A DNA stretch of 64,000 nucleotides from Cryptoclostridium sp036644995. Its GTDB lineage: Bacteria > Bacillota > Dehalobacteriia > UBA7702. Position 1 is the stretch's first letter; every line of letters starts with the position of its first letter. The position numbers and the translations under genes were made by a program. The notes under the pieces are model-generated. The model was not told where the DNA came from. It was given only the letters and a program-made list of their open reading frames with translations, and did not search any database. The stretch lies in the NCBI GenBank assembly GCA_036644995.1, contig JAVXOZ010000003.1, forward strand, positions 1 to 64,000. Reading direction: 5' to 3'. This document shows, piece after piece, positions 53,076-62,323 of this stretch.

Positions 53076-55190
53076 ATGAAAAAAAGATTTTTAGCGTTGT
53101 TATTAGCATTGGTTATGGTGTTCTCATTTTCCTTTGCTGCCTTTGCCGCAGAGCCAAATCAGGACTCAAGTAATGTATCCGCAAAAACATTTCCGGATAT
53201 GCCCAATGATTGGTCAACCGAGGCATTAAATGCCGCAATAAACAATGGTTTGATGCAGGGAACAGATAAAGGTAAGTTAGAACCTCAATCTAACCTAAAA
53301 CGTGTGGAAATGGCGATTATGATTAATCGTGCATTTAATGCAACGGAGTCCGGTTCACTTGAGGGCTTTACCGATGTAAATACCGGTCACTGGTTCTATG
53401 CAGAACTGCAAAAATCTATACAAATGAAAACTTTTATGGGTGATGAAAACTGCAAGTTAAATCCTGAATGCTTTATCACTCGTCAAGATGCTTTTTTGGT
53501 TTTGGCAAGAGCACTTGATGTTAAACCTGTAACCCTGACCCAAGCCGAAGAAAATGCGTTGTTTAATGATGCACAAAGTATTGATTTTTGGGCAAAAGGT
53601 GAGGTTTTGGCTTTGGCTAAAGCTAAACTTATAAAAGGCTATGATGGCAAAGTTAATCCCCAAGATAATATTACCCGTGCGGAATTTGCCCAGGTAATGT
53701 TTAATTGTATTAAGCATTATATAACCCAAGCCGGTACTGTTACTTCTGTGCCAGCAGGCAATGTAATGGTTAATGTTGCAGACGTTGTACTTAAAGATTT
53801 AACCATCAACGGTGATTTAATTATTGGTGATGGCGTAGGTAATGGTACTGTTACCTTAGATAATGTTAAAGTTACCGGTCGTGTCGTGGTGCGTGGTGGC
53901 GGTATTAACTCCGTTATAATCAAAGGCAATAGCACCATCGGTAGTGTTTCCATCGTAAAAACCGCCACAGGTGGTGTGCGAGTATTTGCAGAAGATGGCT
54001 CCACAGTTGAAATGCTGCAAATTAATGATGGTAACGACCAAGTTGTTTTAAAAGGTGCTTTTGGTGCTGTTAATGTAAACTCCGGTGTGCCTGTGCAATT
54101 AACAGGTGCCACCGCAACTTCTATTAATGCCAATAGTGCAGATTCCAAAGTTTCCGTTGATGAAAATTCCACAGTTAAAACTTTAACTGTTACCGGTGCA
54201 GCCACAAGCTCTAAAATTGATGTTGCAGGCACAGTAAACACTGTTGCCACATCATCCAAGGAAACTACCCTTAATGTTACAGGTACTGTAACAAGAGTTG
54301 GTGCAACCAAAGATGCTACAGGTGCTAAAGTTAATGTTGGTGCCACGGGTACTGCCACAAGTATTGTTACCGCAGGTCCCGATACCACTGTTTCCAATGA
54401 TGGTAAAATAGGTAATCTTTTAGTATCAGAAGAAGCTAAAGGTTCAAAATTGGTTGTTGGTGATGATTCCACCCTCACCAATATTGTTACTGCAGATAAA
54501 AAAGATTTAAAGGTAACAACCGTTGCCGCTGAAAAAGCCGCTGCTGAAAAAATAGCTGCTGATAAAGCCGCCGCCGCTGCAAAAACAGATGCTGAAAAAG
54601 CCGCCGCTGCCCAAGCTCAAGCCGCTGCCCAAGCCGCTGAAAAAGCCGCTGCCGCTGAAAAAGCCGCCGCTGAAGCCGCTGCCGCTGCTAAAACCGAAGT
54701 AAAACCTGTTAATCCTCCTGTGGTTGACGATAAAGGTGATGGTAGCATAGTGATTCCCGAACAACCCTCAGATGAAGTTGCCAAGAAAAAACTTCATGAT
54801 GCTGTTGTTGCCGGAATCCCCACTACCAATACTGCCATTAAAAATATAGCAACACTTTCATTGCAAAATAATGCTATGACCGTAAATATTGAAAATGGAA
54901 AAACCCTTGCTTCAAGTATTATTGAAAAGGATTTTTTAGCACCATTGTTTGCTTATGATGAAGTTTATCAGGTTCAAGTTGGTAGCAAAAAAATTGTTAT
55001 TGATAAAACTAATGCTACAACCAAAAAAGCTTCCACTAAAGAAATCATGCTTGCTGTGGCTTCCGCAGCCGGACTCCCCACCAATGATACAACCATAGAT
55101 AAATTAAGCGGTAAAACCGTAAATGTAATTATGTTTGGTAAAACAACAAAAATTGAGTATAGCGATGATTATACCGTAATCTTTAAATAA
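53076..55190 (+). CDS. large S-layer homology (SLH) surface protein
   Basis: 704 aa. Signal peptide to about residue 24 (FAAFA-AEP), then three SLH domains (near 38-90, 97-150 and 160-212) that bind pyruvylated cell-wall polymer. A region of regular beta-repeats follows (about 220-480, rich in Thr, Val and Gly), then an Ala/Lys/Glu-rich TolA-like linker (about 482-545) and a C-terminal domain of unknown kind. The ATG at 53076 was chosen because it begins the signal peptide and follows AGAGGGG; an upstream ATG at 53028 lacks a ribosome site. It is under the c-di-GMP riboswitch. Confidence 0.85.
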   Translation: MKKRFLALLLALVMVFSFSFAAFAAEPNQDSSNVSAKTFPDMPNDWSTEALNAAINNGLMQGTDKGKLEPQSNLKRVEMAIMINRAFNATESGSLEGFTDVNTGHWFYAELQKSIQMKTFMGDENCKLNPECFITRQDAFLVLARALDVKPVTLTQAEENALFNDAQSIDFWAKGEVLALAKAKLIKGYDGKVNPQDNITRAEFAQVMFNCIKHYITQAGTVTSVPAGNVMVNVADVVLKDLTINGDLIIGDGVGNGTVTLDNVKVTGRVVVRGGGINSVIIKGNSTIGSVSIVKTATGGVRVFAEDGSTVEMLQINDGNDQVVLKGAFGAVNVNSGVPVQLTGATATSINANSADSKVSVDENSTVKTLTVTGAATSSKIDVAGTVNTVATSSKETTLNVTGTVTRVGATKDATGAKVNVGATGTATSIVTAGPDTTVSNDGKIGNLLVSEEAKGSKLVVGDDSTLTNIVTADKKDLKVTTVAAEKAAAEKIAADKAAAAAKTDAEKAAAAQAQAAAQAAEKAAAAEKAAAEAAAAAKTEVKPVNPPVVDDKGDGSIVIPEQPSDEVAKKKLHDAVVAGIPTTNTAIKNIATLSLQNNAMTVNIENGKTLASSIIEKDFLAPLFAYDEVYQVQVGSKKIVIDKTNATTKKASTKEIMLAVASAAGLPTNDTTIDKLSGKTVNVIMFGKTTKIEYSDDYTVIFK

Positions 55191-55380
55191 ACCGCATACA
55201 TTATTAACTGTGTTTTAGCCATAATCTGCCTCATATTAAATATCATTTTCTTGCAGATTAAACGTGACTTTTAGCCTAATACTCTATGTTTCTTATGGGC
55301 AAAATATCTGATTTGACCGGCAAGAAATTTGGAAACTAACATTTTTAAATTAATGATATGCCTGAGGAGAAATTTCAATA

Positions 55381-56148
55381 ATGAATGTAAAAAAGAAGAT
55401 TCTAATTAGTTTGGCAATAGCATTTGTGGCATTATTGGTGGTGTTGGGGATATTTACCTCTATTCAAAGAGAAAATATTGCGGCATATTTGGATTCACGT
55501 AATGTCACATCTGCTGAATTGTCCAAAAATATTGAAAAGGAAAAAGCTACTTTAAGGGAAAACTTAAAAGGTTTTATTCCTGATTCAATGCGAGATTTAA
55601 CAACTGATGAGGAAATGATGTTAATTTCCGGTCAAATATCCCAGGATGAAGCCCACGATTTAATGGGTATTAGTGATTACGTTAATGAAAACGGTTCTGT
55701 AAAAAATAATTATGATATAAACAGTGGTGCACCCAACAATGGGGGTAATGATGGCGGCTTAACCAACGGCACTTCTGCCCAGGATATTGCTGCGGCTAAG
55801 GAAGCAAAAATATCCAAAGCCGTTACCAATGCCACTGCCCAATTATATAGTGCTAAAGCGTTGTTTTTAGGTAAAGTAGGCGGCATTGCCAATGCTGCAG
55901 TTAGTGAGTTTAATGCTTTACCAAGCTCGGAACGTACAAGTTCATCTAAAGCTGCTATCCTTTCAAAGTATATTTCCAAAATTGGCTCCATTGAATCTCA
56001 ATGCGATAGTAGGGTTAACTCCATTCTTGGTACATTAGAAGCTCAATTAGAGTCTGTTGGCGGTGATACTGCTATTGTTAAACAATTGCAATCTTCTTAT
56101 GAAACAGAGAAAGCGGCAGAAAAATCATATTATTTGAATCAAATCTAA
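55381..56148 (+). CDS. membrane-anchored protein of unknown function
   Basis: 255 aa. One N-terminal membrane helix (ISLAIAFVALLVVLGIF), a charged helical stretch, an Asn/Gly-rich linker (residues about 118-134) and a C-terminal helical domain (about 140-255) with ALPSSERTSSSKAAILSKYI and a single Cys. I do not recognise the family. It lies between two SLH genes, so a role at the cell surface is likely. GAGGAG lies 11 bases before the ATG. Confidence 0.65.
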   Translation: MNVKKKILISLAIAFVALLVVLGIFTSIQRENIAAYLDSRNVTSAELSKNIEKEKATLRENLKGFIPDSMRDLTTDEEMMLISGQISQDEAHDLMGISDYVNENGSVKNNYDINSGAPNNGGNDGGLTNGTSAQDIAAAKEAKISKAVTNATAQLYSAKALFLGKVGGIANAAVSEFNALPSSERTSSSKAAILSKYISKIGSIESQCDSRVNSILGTLEAQLESVGGDTAIVKQLQSSYETEKAAEKSYYLNQI

Positions 56149-56210
56149 AGTTTTCAAAATGTGCGGTTCATAAGTGATTATTAAAGAAAAAATAAGAATG
56201 GGGTGGTCTG

Positions 56211-57095
56211 TTGAAAAAGAAATATAGGTTGGTGTTACTGTTTATAATTGCGTTTAGTTTGGTATTCTCTTTTTCGATGATTGCCTCTGCTAATACTGAT
56301 TTTAAAGATTTAAACACTAATTCAAAGTATTATGAGTCTGTGCAAAAGTTATGTAATAATGGGTGTATCAACGGCTATCCAGATGGCACCTTTCGAGAAA
56401 ATGACAGCATTACCAGAGCCGAGCTTGTGAAAATTGTCAATATCTTTTTTGGATATAACAATGCTGTGGGATCAAACCCTTTTTGGGATATCGGCACCGG
56501 GGATTGGTACTATAATCAGGTAATTGCTGCGGTACGGCAAGGATATATTAAGGGTTATGAAGATAGATCCTTTAGAGCCGATAGCAAAATTACACGAGAA
56601 GAAGTTTGTGCTGTGGTGGATAGAAATGTAATATTGCTTAATGCACCTCTTAACGTGGTACTTTTGGATATGGTTTCCCCTTGGGCAGAGGCTTATGTTT
56701 CCCGTGTTGCTGCCAATAACCTTTGGAGTATTGAATCGGGTCACTATTTTAGGGCAACCCATAATGCTACCAGAGGTGAAGTTTGCTTAATGCTGGCAAA
56801 GATAACAAACAATCCTGCTATGAACAGAACCATTGCAACATTAAGTGAATACGCATTGCCCCGTTGTAATAATGAAGGACAAAAAGCAGTATTAAACGAT
56901 ATTATTACAAGTATGCAAAAATATATAGTAAACCCATATTACGATTATAAAACTGCTGCTGATAATACTAAAGTGAAATACAATCAACTTTCCGTTGAAG
57001 ATAGAAAAAGCCTAAAAGAACTAATTATTATTTGGGCAAATGTTGATGATCTTAAGGCATTGGAAAGTTTGTTTTTCCCGGAAATGGATCTGTGA
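56211..57095 (+). CDS. SLH-domain surface protein
   Basis: 294 aa with a TTG start behind GGGGTGG. Signal peptide to about residue 27 (FSMIASA-NTD), then three SLH domains: FKDLNTNSKYYESVQKLCNN, a second beginning NPFWDIGTGDWYYNQV, and a third after residue 150. A C-terminal helical segment of about 85 residues follows (EDRKSLKELIIIWANVDDL). Most likely bound to the cell-wall polymer. It may share a transcript with the unknown gene 62 bp upstream. Confidence 0.82.
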   Translation: MKKKYRLVLLFIIAFSLVFSFSMIASANTDFKDLNTNSKYYESVQKLCNNGCINGYPDGTFRENDSITRAELVKIVNIFFGYNNAVGSNPFWDIGTGDWYYNQVIAAVRQGYIKGYEDRSFRADSKITREEVCAVVDRNVILLNAPLNVVLLDMVSPWAEAYVSRVAANNLWSIESGHYFRATHNATRGEVCLMLAKITNNPAMNRTIATLSEYALPRCNNEGQKAVLNDIITSMQKYIVNPYYDYKTAADNTKVKYNQLSVEDRKSLKELIIIWANVDDLKALESLFFPEMDL

Positions 57096-57107
57096 TTTAT
57101 TGAATTT

Positions 57108-57143
57108 AAGGAGATTGGTCAGCTCCGATCTCCTTATTTTTTT
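57108..57143 (+). terminator. terminator after the SLH genes
   Basis: AAGGAGATTGG (57108-57118) pairs with CCGATCTCCTT (57125-57135), followed by ATTTTTTT. It separates the surface-protein genes from the polysaccharide cluster; the 238 bp after it hold no gene. Confidence 0.88.
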
Positions 57144-57381
57144 CGATATTCTATAATATATTGATGCTTAAATTTATTTTAGACTATATAAAACGTGGAA
57201 TTTACCCACAATGTATTATTTTATTTTGGTATTATACAAAATTAATTGAGAAGATTATAATTGATTTTTTATGGAATAACTTTTGTATTTTGTAGTTTCA
57301 AATTATTATTTGTTTGAAATCCGTAAAATTTAATTTTGACATAAAAGTTTTAAATAATAGGTTTTTCAAAGGAGAATAGAA

Positions 57382-58092
57382 GTGGAAGAGTTAAGTTTAA
57401 TAGATATTGGTTCTATTATAATGCGAAATAAATGGTTATTATTGATTTTTACAGTGGTTTTTGCTCTTGGTGCTTTTTTAGTTTCGGTGTTTCTTGTTAC
57501 ACCAAAATACACCGCAACGGCTTCTTTATATGTAAACAACGGTGTTGTTCCCCAAGATGGGTTAGGTACCAGTATAAGTGATATAACGGCGGCTCAAGAA
57601 TTGGTGGGCACATATATTCAAATTCTCAATAGCGAAACGGCAATCACCTCAGTGATTGAAAAATTAAATTTACCATACACCGTGGCGCAAGTGCAAAACA
57701 TGATTACCATGAGTGCAAAAAATGAAACAGAAGTACTGGAAATAAAAGTGACAACAACCTCATCGGAGGAATCTATATTAATTGCCAATACCCTGCTGGA
57801 AACTGCACCAAGTATTCTTATACGGATAGTAAAAGCTGCTTCGGTAGAAACCATTGATTATGCGGTTTTGGCACCAAAGGTAAGCCCCGGTATAGCTAAA
57901 AATACCGCAATAGGTGCACTGCTTGGTCTTGTTTTAGGTGTGTTTTTATCTTTAACCATGTCCATTGTGGACAGGCGTATAAGGGGTGAAGATGATTTAA
58001 CTAAAAGGTATAATTTGCCCATTTTGGCAATAGTGCCCAATGTGCATTCTTATGAGAGAAAAGGAGGAGATTCAAAATATGGATATAAGTAA
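57382..58092 (+). CDS. CpsC/Wzz-type polysaccharide chain-length protein
   Basis: 236 aa with a GTG start behind AAGGAG. Two membrane helices (WLLLIFTVVFALGAFLVSVF near residue 20, and GALLGLVLGVFLSL near 185) flank an extracellular domain with LVTPKYTATASLYV. In Gram-positive bacteria this protein activates the separate tyrosine kinase encoded next. Its 3' end overlaps that gene by 14 bp. First gene of the exopolysaccharide cluster. Confidence 0.9.
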   Translation: MEELSLIDIGSIIMRNKWLLLIFTVVFALGAFLVSVFLVTPKYTATASLYVNNGVVPQDGLGTSISDITAAQELVGTYIQILNSETAITSVIEKLNLPYTVAQVQNMITMSAKNETEVLEIKVTTTSSEESILIANTLLETAPSILIRIVKAASVETIDYAVLAPKVSPGIAKNTAIGALLGLVLGVFLSLTMSIVDRRIRGEDDLTKRYNLPILAIVPNVHSYERKGGDSKYGYK

Positions 58093-58843
58093 TATTTTTA
58101 AGAAAAAAAAGTCTAATGTAGTTAAAAACAATATTTTGATTACCGATCCCCATGTACCCTTTTCTGTTGTTGAATCTTATAAATCTTTAAGAACAAATTT
58201 GCTTTTTTCCCTTTCTGTAGCAGTTGACAAAAAAAAGACAGTAATAATAACCAGCTCCAATCCCGGTGAAGGAAAAAGTACCGCTGCGGTAAATTTAAGC
58301 ATTGCCTTATCTGATGCGGGGAATAAAACTTTACTTATAGATGGTGATTTACGCAGACCTGTGATCCATTCATTTTTAAAACTTGCCAACGATTACGGCT
58401 TAAGCAATGTTTTGGCGGGATTTAAAAAAGAAGATGAAGTTATTAAACCATATTATGAATTGTTTGATGTGATTTTAGCAGGTGCAGCCGTGCCTAATCC
58501 TTCAGAATTATTAAGTTCTGAAGCTATGAAAAACCTATTGTCAAGATTGGAAGAAAAGTACGATTATATAATCATTGATACACCTCCTGTTAACGTGGTT
58601 ACCGATGCCATTGCTTTGGCACCTTTTGCTGCAGGAGTTATTTTGATGGTAAAGGCAGAAAGCACTTCTTATCCGGATTTGGAAAAGGTATTGGCACAGC
58701 TGGAATTTTCCGGTGTTAAAATATTTGGTTTGGTATTGAATAGTGCAGCCAATAAAAAACACCTTATATACAGCAAATACGGATTTTATGGTAAATATAA
58801 GAGTTATGGCTATAAGAATTATGGCTATAAGGGTTATAATTAA
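58079..58843 (+). CDS. CpsD-type protein tyrosine kinase
   Basis: 254 aa. Walker A SSNPGEGKST, Walker A' LLIDGDLRRP and Walker B IIIDTPPVN are those of bacterial BY-kinases. The C-terminus is a Tyr cluster (KYGFYGKYKSYGYKNYGYKG) for autophosphorylation. With CpsC and the CpsB phosphatase it controls chain length and export. The ATG at 58079 was chosen: GGAGGAG lies upstream within cpsC. Confidence 0.93.
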   Translation: MDISNIFKKKKSNVVKNNILITDPHVPFSVVESYKSLRTNLLFSLSVAVDKKKTVIITSSNPGEGKSTAAVNLSIALSDAGNKTLLIDGDLRRPVIHSFLKLANDYGLSNVLAGFKKEDEVIKPYYELFDVILAGAAVPNPSELLSSEAMKNLLSRLEEKYDYIIIDTPPVNVVTDAIALAPFAAGVILMVKAESTSYPDLEKVLAQLEFSGVKIFGLVLNSAANKKHLIYSKYGFYGKYKSYGYKNYGYKGYN

Positions 58844-58868
58844 TAGGGTAATTTAAGGGGTTTTGCAA

Positions 58869-59576
58869 ATGATTCTTGATATACACAGCCATATTTTACC
58901 AAATATTGATGACGGTTCACAAAGTGTAGCTATGTCTGTGGAAATGTTGAAAATAATGAAAAACCAAGGGGTTGATGCTGTAATTGCAACACCTCATTTT
59001 TATGGAGATTGTAATACTACTTCTTCCTTTTTGGAAAAAAGAGAATTTGCCCGTGAAAAAATGATGAATGAATATGACGAATTGACAATGCCCGAGGTTT
59101 TTATTGGTGCGGAAGTTCGTTATTTCAGAGGAATTACTAAATCTGATGCTTTATCAAAATTTACATTAGGTAAAAGCTCCTATATTTTATTGGAACCGCC
59201 ATTTGCAGCCTTTACCCAATATATGATTGATGAGATTCAGAGTTTTGCTTCAAATGGGCAGTATATTCCTATAATTGCCCATGTTGAACGGTATTTGTGC
59301 TTTGATAGTTGGAAAAATATTATTGCTCTTTTTGATAGAGGTAATATAAAAGGTCAGATAAATGCAGGTTCTTTATTGAAATTTTCCACAAAAAAAAGAA
59401 CATTGCGTCTTTTATCCGATGGTTTTTGTCAATATATTGCCGGTGATACACATAATCTTCAGGATAGAGCACCATGTATAGACCGAGGGTATGAAATTGC
59501 CGAAAGTAAACTTTCACAATCTGTGCTAAATAAATTAGCAGGTGAAGCCGATATATTGTATAAAAAATTAAAATAA
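58869..59576 (+). CDS. CpsB-type manganese-dependent tyrosine phosphatase (PHP domain)
   Basis: 235 aa. PHP metal-site motifs DIHSHILPNIDDGSQS, ATPHFYG, GAEVRYF, IIAHVERY and AGDTHNL. It dephosphorylates the CpsD Tyr cluster. The ATG at 58869 has AAGGGG upstream. Confidence 0.92.
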   Translation: MILDIHSHILPNIDDGSQSVAMSVEMLKIMKNQGVDAVIATPHFYGDCNTTSSFLEKREFAREKMMNEYDELTMPEVFIGAEVRYFRGITKSDALSKFTLGKSSYILLEPPFAAFTQYMIDEIQSFASNGQYIPIIAHVERYLCFDSWKNIIALFDRGNIKGQINAGSLLKFSTKKRTLRLLSDGFCQYIAGDTHNLQDRAPCIDRGYEIAESKLSQSVLNKLAGEADILYKKLK

Positions 59577-59634
59577 CTTGGGTGGGTTTATATTTTTTAT
59601 TTGGTAGTTTGATGATTAAGGGGGAAAGTAAGTT

Positions 59635-61614
59635 ATGGGTGTTTTTCATTATATTTCTAAATGGCGTAATTATATTGTTTTGTTTACAGATATATTTCTT
59701 GTGGCTTGCGTTTATTTAACAGTGATTGGACTTTTAGATTTACGTCCGGGCGTTCATATTAACTATATTTTTACATCTACTTCTTTACTGGTTTTAATTT
59801 ATTTGCTCTCGTTTTTAATATTTAAAATATATCGTAGCTTGTGGCGTTTCGCAGAAATTAGAGAATTTGCATTATGTATTAATGTGTCACTTGCATCGGG
59901 TATTCTTTACTGTGTATTACATCGCTTTTTTATTAAAAGCATTCCTTTTTCGGATAATTTATTGGCGATTCTTCTGATTTCTTTAGCATTGGTAAGTTAT
60001 AGATTTTTATACAGAGTTTATCGCCGAAGAGTTGTTTCATATTTATCTAAAGATGAATGTGGAATCATAGATAAAACAAGAACACTGATTGTTGGTGCAG
60101 GGGATGCCACCGCAATGTTATTAACGGAAATTAAAAAATCGTCAAATTCACCTATTTTCCCTGTTGCAATAGTGGATGATGATGCAGAAAAACAAGGAAA
60201 ACAAGTAAGAAATATTACTGTTGTAGGAAGAATCGAAGATATTTCCACAGTTTGCAAACAATACGATGTGGAAGAAATTAATATTTGCATTCCTTCTGCC
60301 TCGGATGAACTACGCCGAAAAATACTAAATTATTGTGCGCAAACTGCCTGTACCACAAAAATTATGCCGGAGTCTTTAAGCAATATGATTCATCCTGTGG
60401 GCTTTTATAAGCAAATGCGTTCCGTTTCTTTGGAGGACTTCTTAAATAGAGATGTTAATATGGAAAAGAGCGTGGAATCCCAGAAATTTATTGAGGGTCG
60501 TGTTGTTTTAATTACCGGCGGCGGCGGTTCTATTGGTTCAGAGTTATGTCGTCAAATTATTGCTTTAAAACCTAAATTAATGATAATTTTGGATAATTAC
60601 GAAAATAATGCCTATGATTTGGAACAAGAATTATTAAGAAATGGCATAAAACGCACTAATATGGTGCTTGAAATTGCTTCTGTTTGCGATAAGCGTAAAA
60701 TGGATTTTCTTTTTGATAAATATAGACCAAACTATGTATTTCATGCTGCAGCTCATAAGCATGTGCCCTTGATGGAGCACAACCCTGAAGAAGCAGTGAA
60801 AAATAATATATTTGGAACTTTTAATGTTGCAAATTTAGCAGAAAAATATAAAGTAGAACGGTTTGTTTTAATTTCCACGGATAAAGCCGTGCATCCCAGT
60901 AGTTTTATGGGAGCCACTAAGCGTATTTGCGAAATGATAGTGCAAAGCAAAAATGGCGGTAGCACAGAATTTGTGGCAGTGCGTTTTGGCAATGTTTTAG
61001 GCTCCAACGGTTCTGTTATTCCCTTGTTTGAAAGACAAATTCAAGCAGGTGGCCCTGTAACCGTTACCCATAAAGATATGAAAAGATATTTTATGACTAT
61101 CCCCGAAGCGGTGAATCTCGTTCTCCAAGCCGGTTCAATGGCAAAGGGTGGCGAAATATTTGTATTAAACATGGGCGAACCTGTGAAAATATTGGATTTG
61201 GCTGAAAATCTTATTAAAAATAAAGGATATCGACCTTATAAAGATATTAAAATAGAATTTACAGGCTTACGTCCCGGTGAAAAACTTTATGAAGAATTAC
61301 TTTTGGATGAAGAGGATGTGCATTCCACGGAAAACAAAAGGATTTACTGTGCTAACCAAATGAAAATTTCCCGTCGTGATATTGATGCAATGTTGCATAG
61401 ATTTGACTTAGCAATTTCTACAAAAGACCAAGATCTAATTTTTTACGAAATGGGCAGGTCTATACCAAGTTTTAAGCAGAACCACTATATTGTGAAGCCT
61501 GAAGTACAAGCTGAAACAGTTGATGAAAAAATAGCGAAAAATTATGCTGCAAGTGAAGAAAATGAAGATTTGCCACTGCCTGAATCTTCAACGGTGATAT
61601 TGAAACAAGCTTAA
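59635..61614 (+). CDS. membrane NDP-sugar 4,6-dehydratase (CapD/PglF type)
   Basis: 659 aa. Four or five N-terminal membrane helices, a CoA-binding-like Rossmann domain (LIVGAGDATAML near 150), then the SDR domain from about residue 285 with GGGGSIGSELCRQI and HAAAHKHVPLME; catalytic LISTDKAVHPSSFMGATKR carries Met where classical SDRs have Tyr. PglF-type enzymes form the UDP-4-keto sugar for bacillosamine-like residues. An aminotransferase gene follows, consistent with that pathway. GGGGGAAAG lies upstream. Confidence 0.92.
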   Translation: MGVFHYISKWRNYIVLFTDIFLVACVYLTVIGLLDLRPGVHINYIFTSTSLLVLIYLLSFLIFKIYRSLWRFAEIREFALCINVSLASGILYCVLHRFFIKSIPFSDNLLAILLISLALVSYRFLYRVYRRRVVSYLSKDECGIIDKTRTLIVGAGDATAMLLTEIKKSSNSPIFPVAIVDDDAEKQGKQVRNITVVGRIEDISTVCKQYDVEEINICIPSASDELRRKILNYCAQTACTTKIMPESLSNMIHPVGFYKQMRSVSLEDFLNRDVNMEKSVESQKFIEGRVVLITGGGGSIGSELCRQIIALKPKLMIILDNYENNAYDLEQELLRNGIKRTNMVLEIASVCDKRKMDFLFDKYRPNYVFHAAAHKHVPLMEHNPEEAVKNNIFGTFNVANLAEKYKVERFVLISTDKAVHPSSFMGATKRICEMIVQSKNGGSTEFVAVRFGNVLGSNGSVIPLFERQIQAGGPVTVTHKDMKRYFMTIPEAVNLVLQAGSMAKGGEIFVLNMGEPVKILDLAENLIKNKGYRPYKDIKIEFTGLRPGEKLYEELLLDEEDVHSTENKRIYCANQMKISRRDIDAMLHRFDLAISTKDQDLIFYEMGRSIPSFKQNHYIVKPEVQAETVDEKIAKNYAASEENEDLPLPESSTVILKQA

Positions 61615-61701
61615 AATTTCATGGTTTTGCAATGTTGTATTGGGTGGTAAAATTGTTTAATAATAAAGCACTTGGATATATGGAATATTTAGGGAGTTAA
61701 T

Positions 61702-62313
61702 ATGAAAAAGCGAATTTTTCTTTCAAGTCCCACAATGAATGGACATGAAAAAAAATATATAGACGAAGCATTTGCATCTAACTGGATAGCACCTTTAGGT
61801 AAAAATGTAGATGAATTTGAAAAGGAAATTGCCAATTATGTGGGCATTGGTTATGCCGCAGCTTTAACAGCGGGAACTGCCGCCATCCATTTGGCACTTA
61901 AGCTCTGCAATGTGCAACGAGATGATGTTGTTTTTTGCTCTGACTTAACTTTTTCTGCCACAGTAAATCCCGTTTCTTATGAAAATGGCAAACAGGTTTT
62001 TATAGATAGCGAATATGATACTTGGAATATGGATCCCAAAGCTTTAGAAAAAGCTTTTGAAAAATATCCCAATCCCAAAGCTGTGGTGGTAGTAAATTTA
62101 TATGGCACTCCTGGAAAATTAGATGAAATAGCGGCAATTTGCAAAAAACATAATGTGCCATTAATAGAAGATGCCGCAGAATCATTAGGAGCTAAATACA
62201 AAAATATACAAACAGGCAACTTAGGAAATATAGGCATTTTCAGTTTCAACGGTAACAAACTGATTACAAGCTCCGGCGGCGGCATGCTGGTATCAGATAT
62301 GAATCTGAATTAG
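61702..62313 (+). pseudogene. DegT/PglE-type aminotransferase, C-terminally truncated
   Basis: 203 aa; the family is normally about 370-390. The N-terminal half is intact: SPTMNGHEKKYIDEAF, ALTAGTAAIHLAL, DLTFSATVNP, EDAAESLGA and the PLP lysine in FSFNGNKLITSSGGG. It then stops at TAG after SDMNLN, and the C-terminal domain that completes the active site is missing. TGA follows one codon later, so amber readthrough would not rescue it. It would convert the 4-keto sugar of the preceding dehydratase if complete. Probably inactive. Confidence 0.75.
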
Positions 62314-62323
62314 GGGTGATAAT

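Noticed and set aside
53717..54481. 254-codon open frame on the minus strand inside the SLH gene
   Set aside because: It mirrors the repetitive Thr/Val/Ala-rich coding sequence of the plus strand, has low-complexity composition and no ribosome site.
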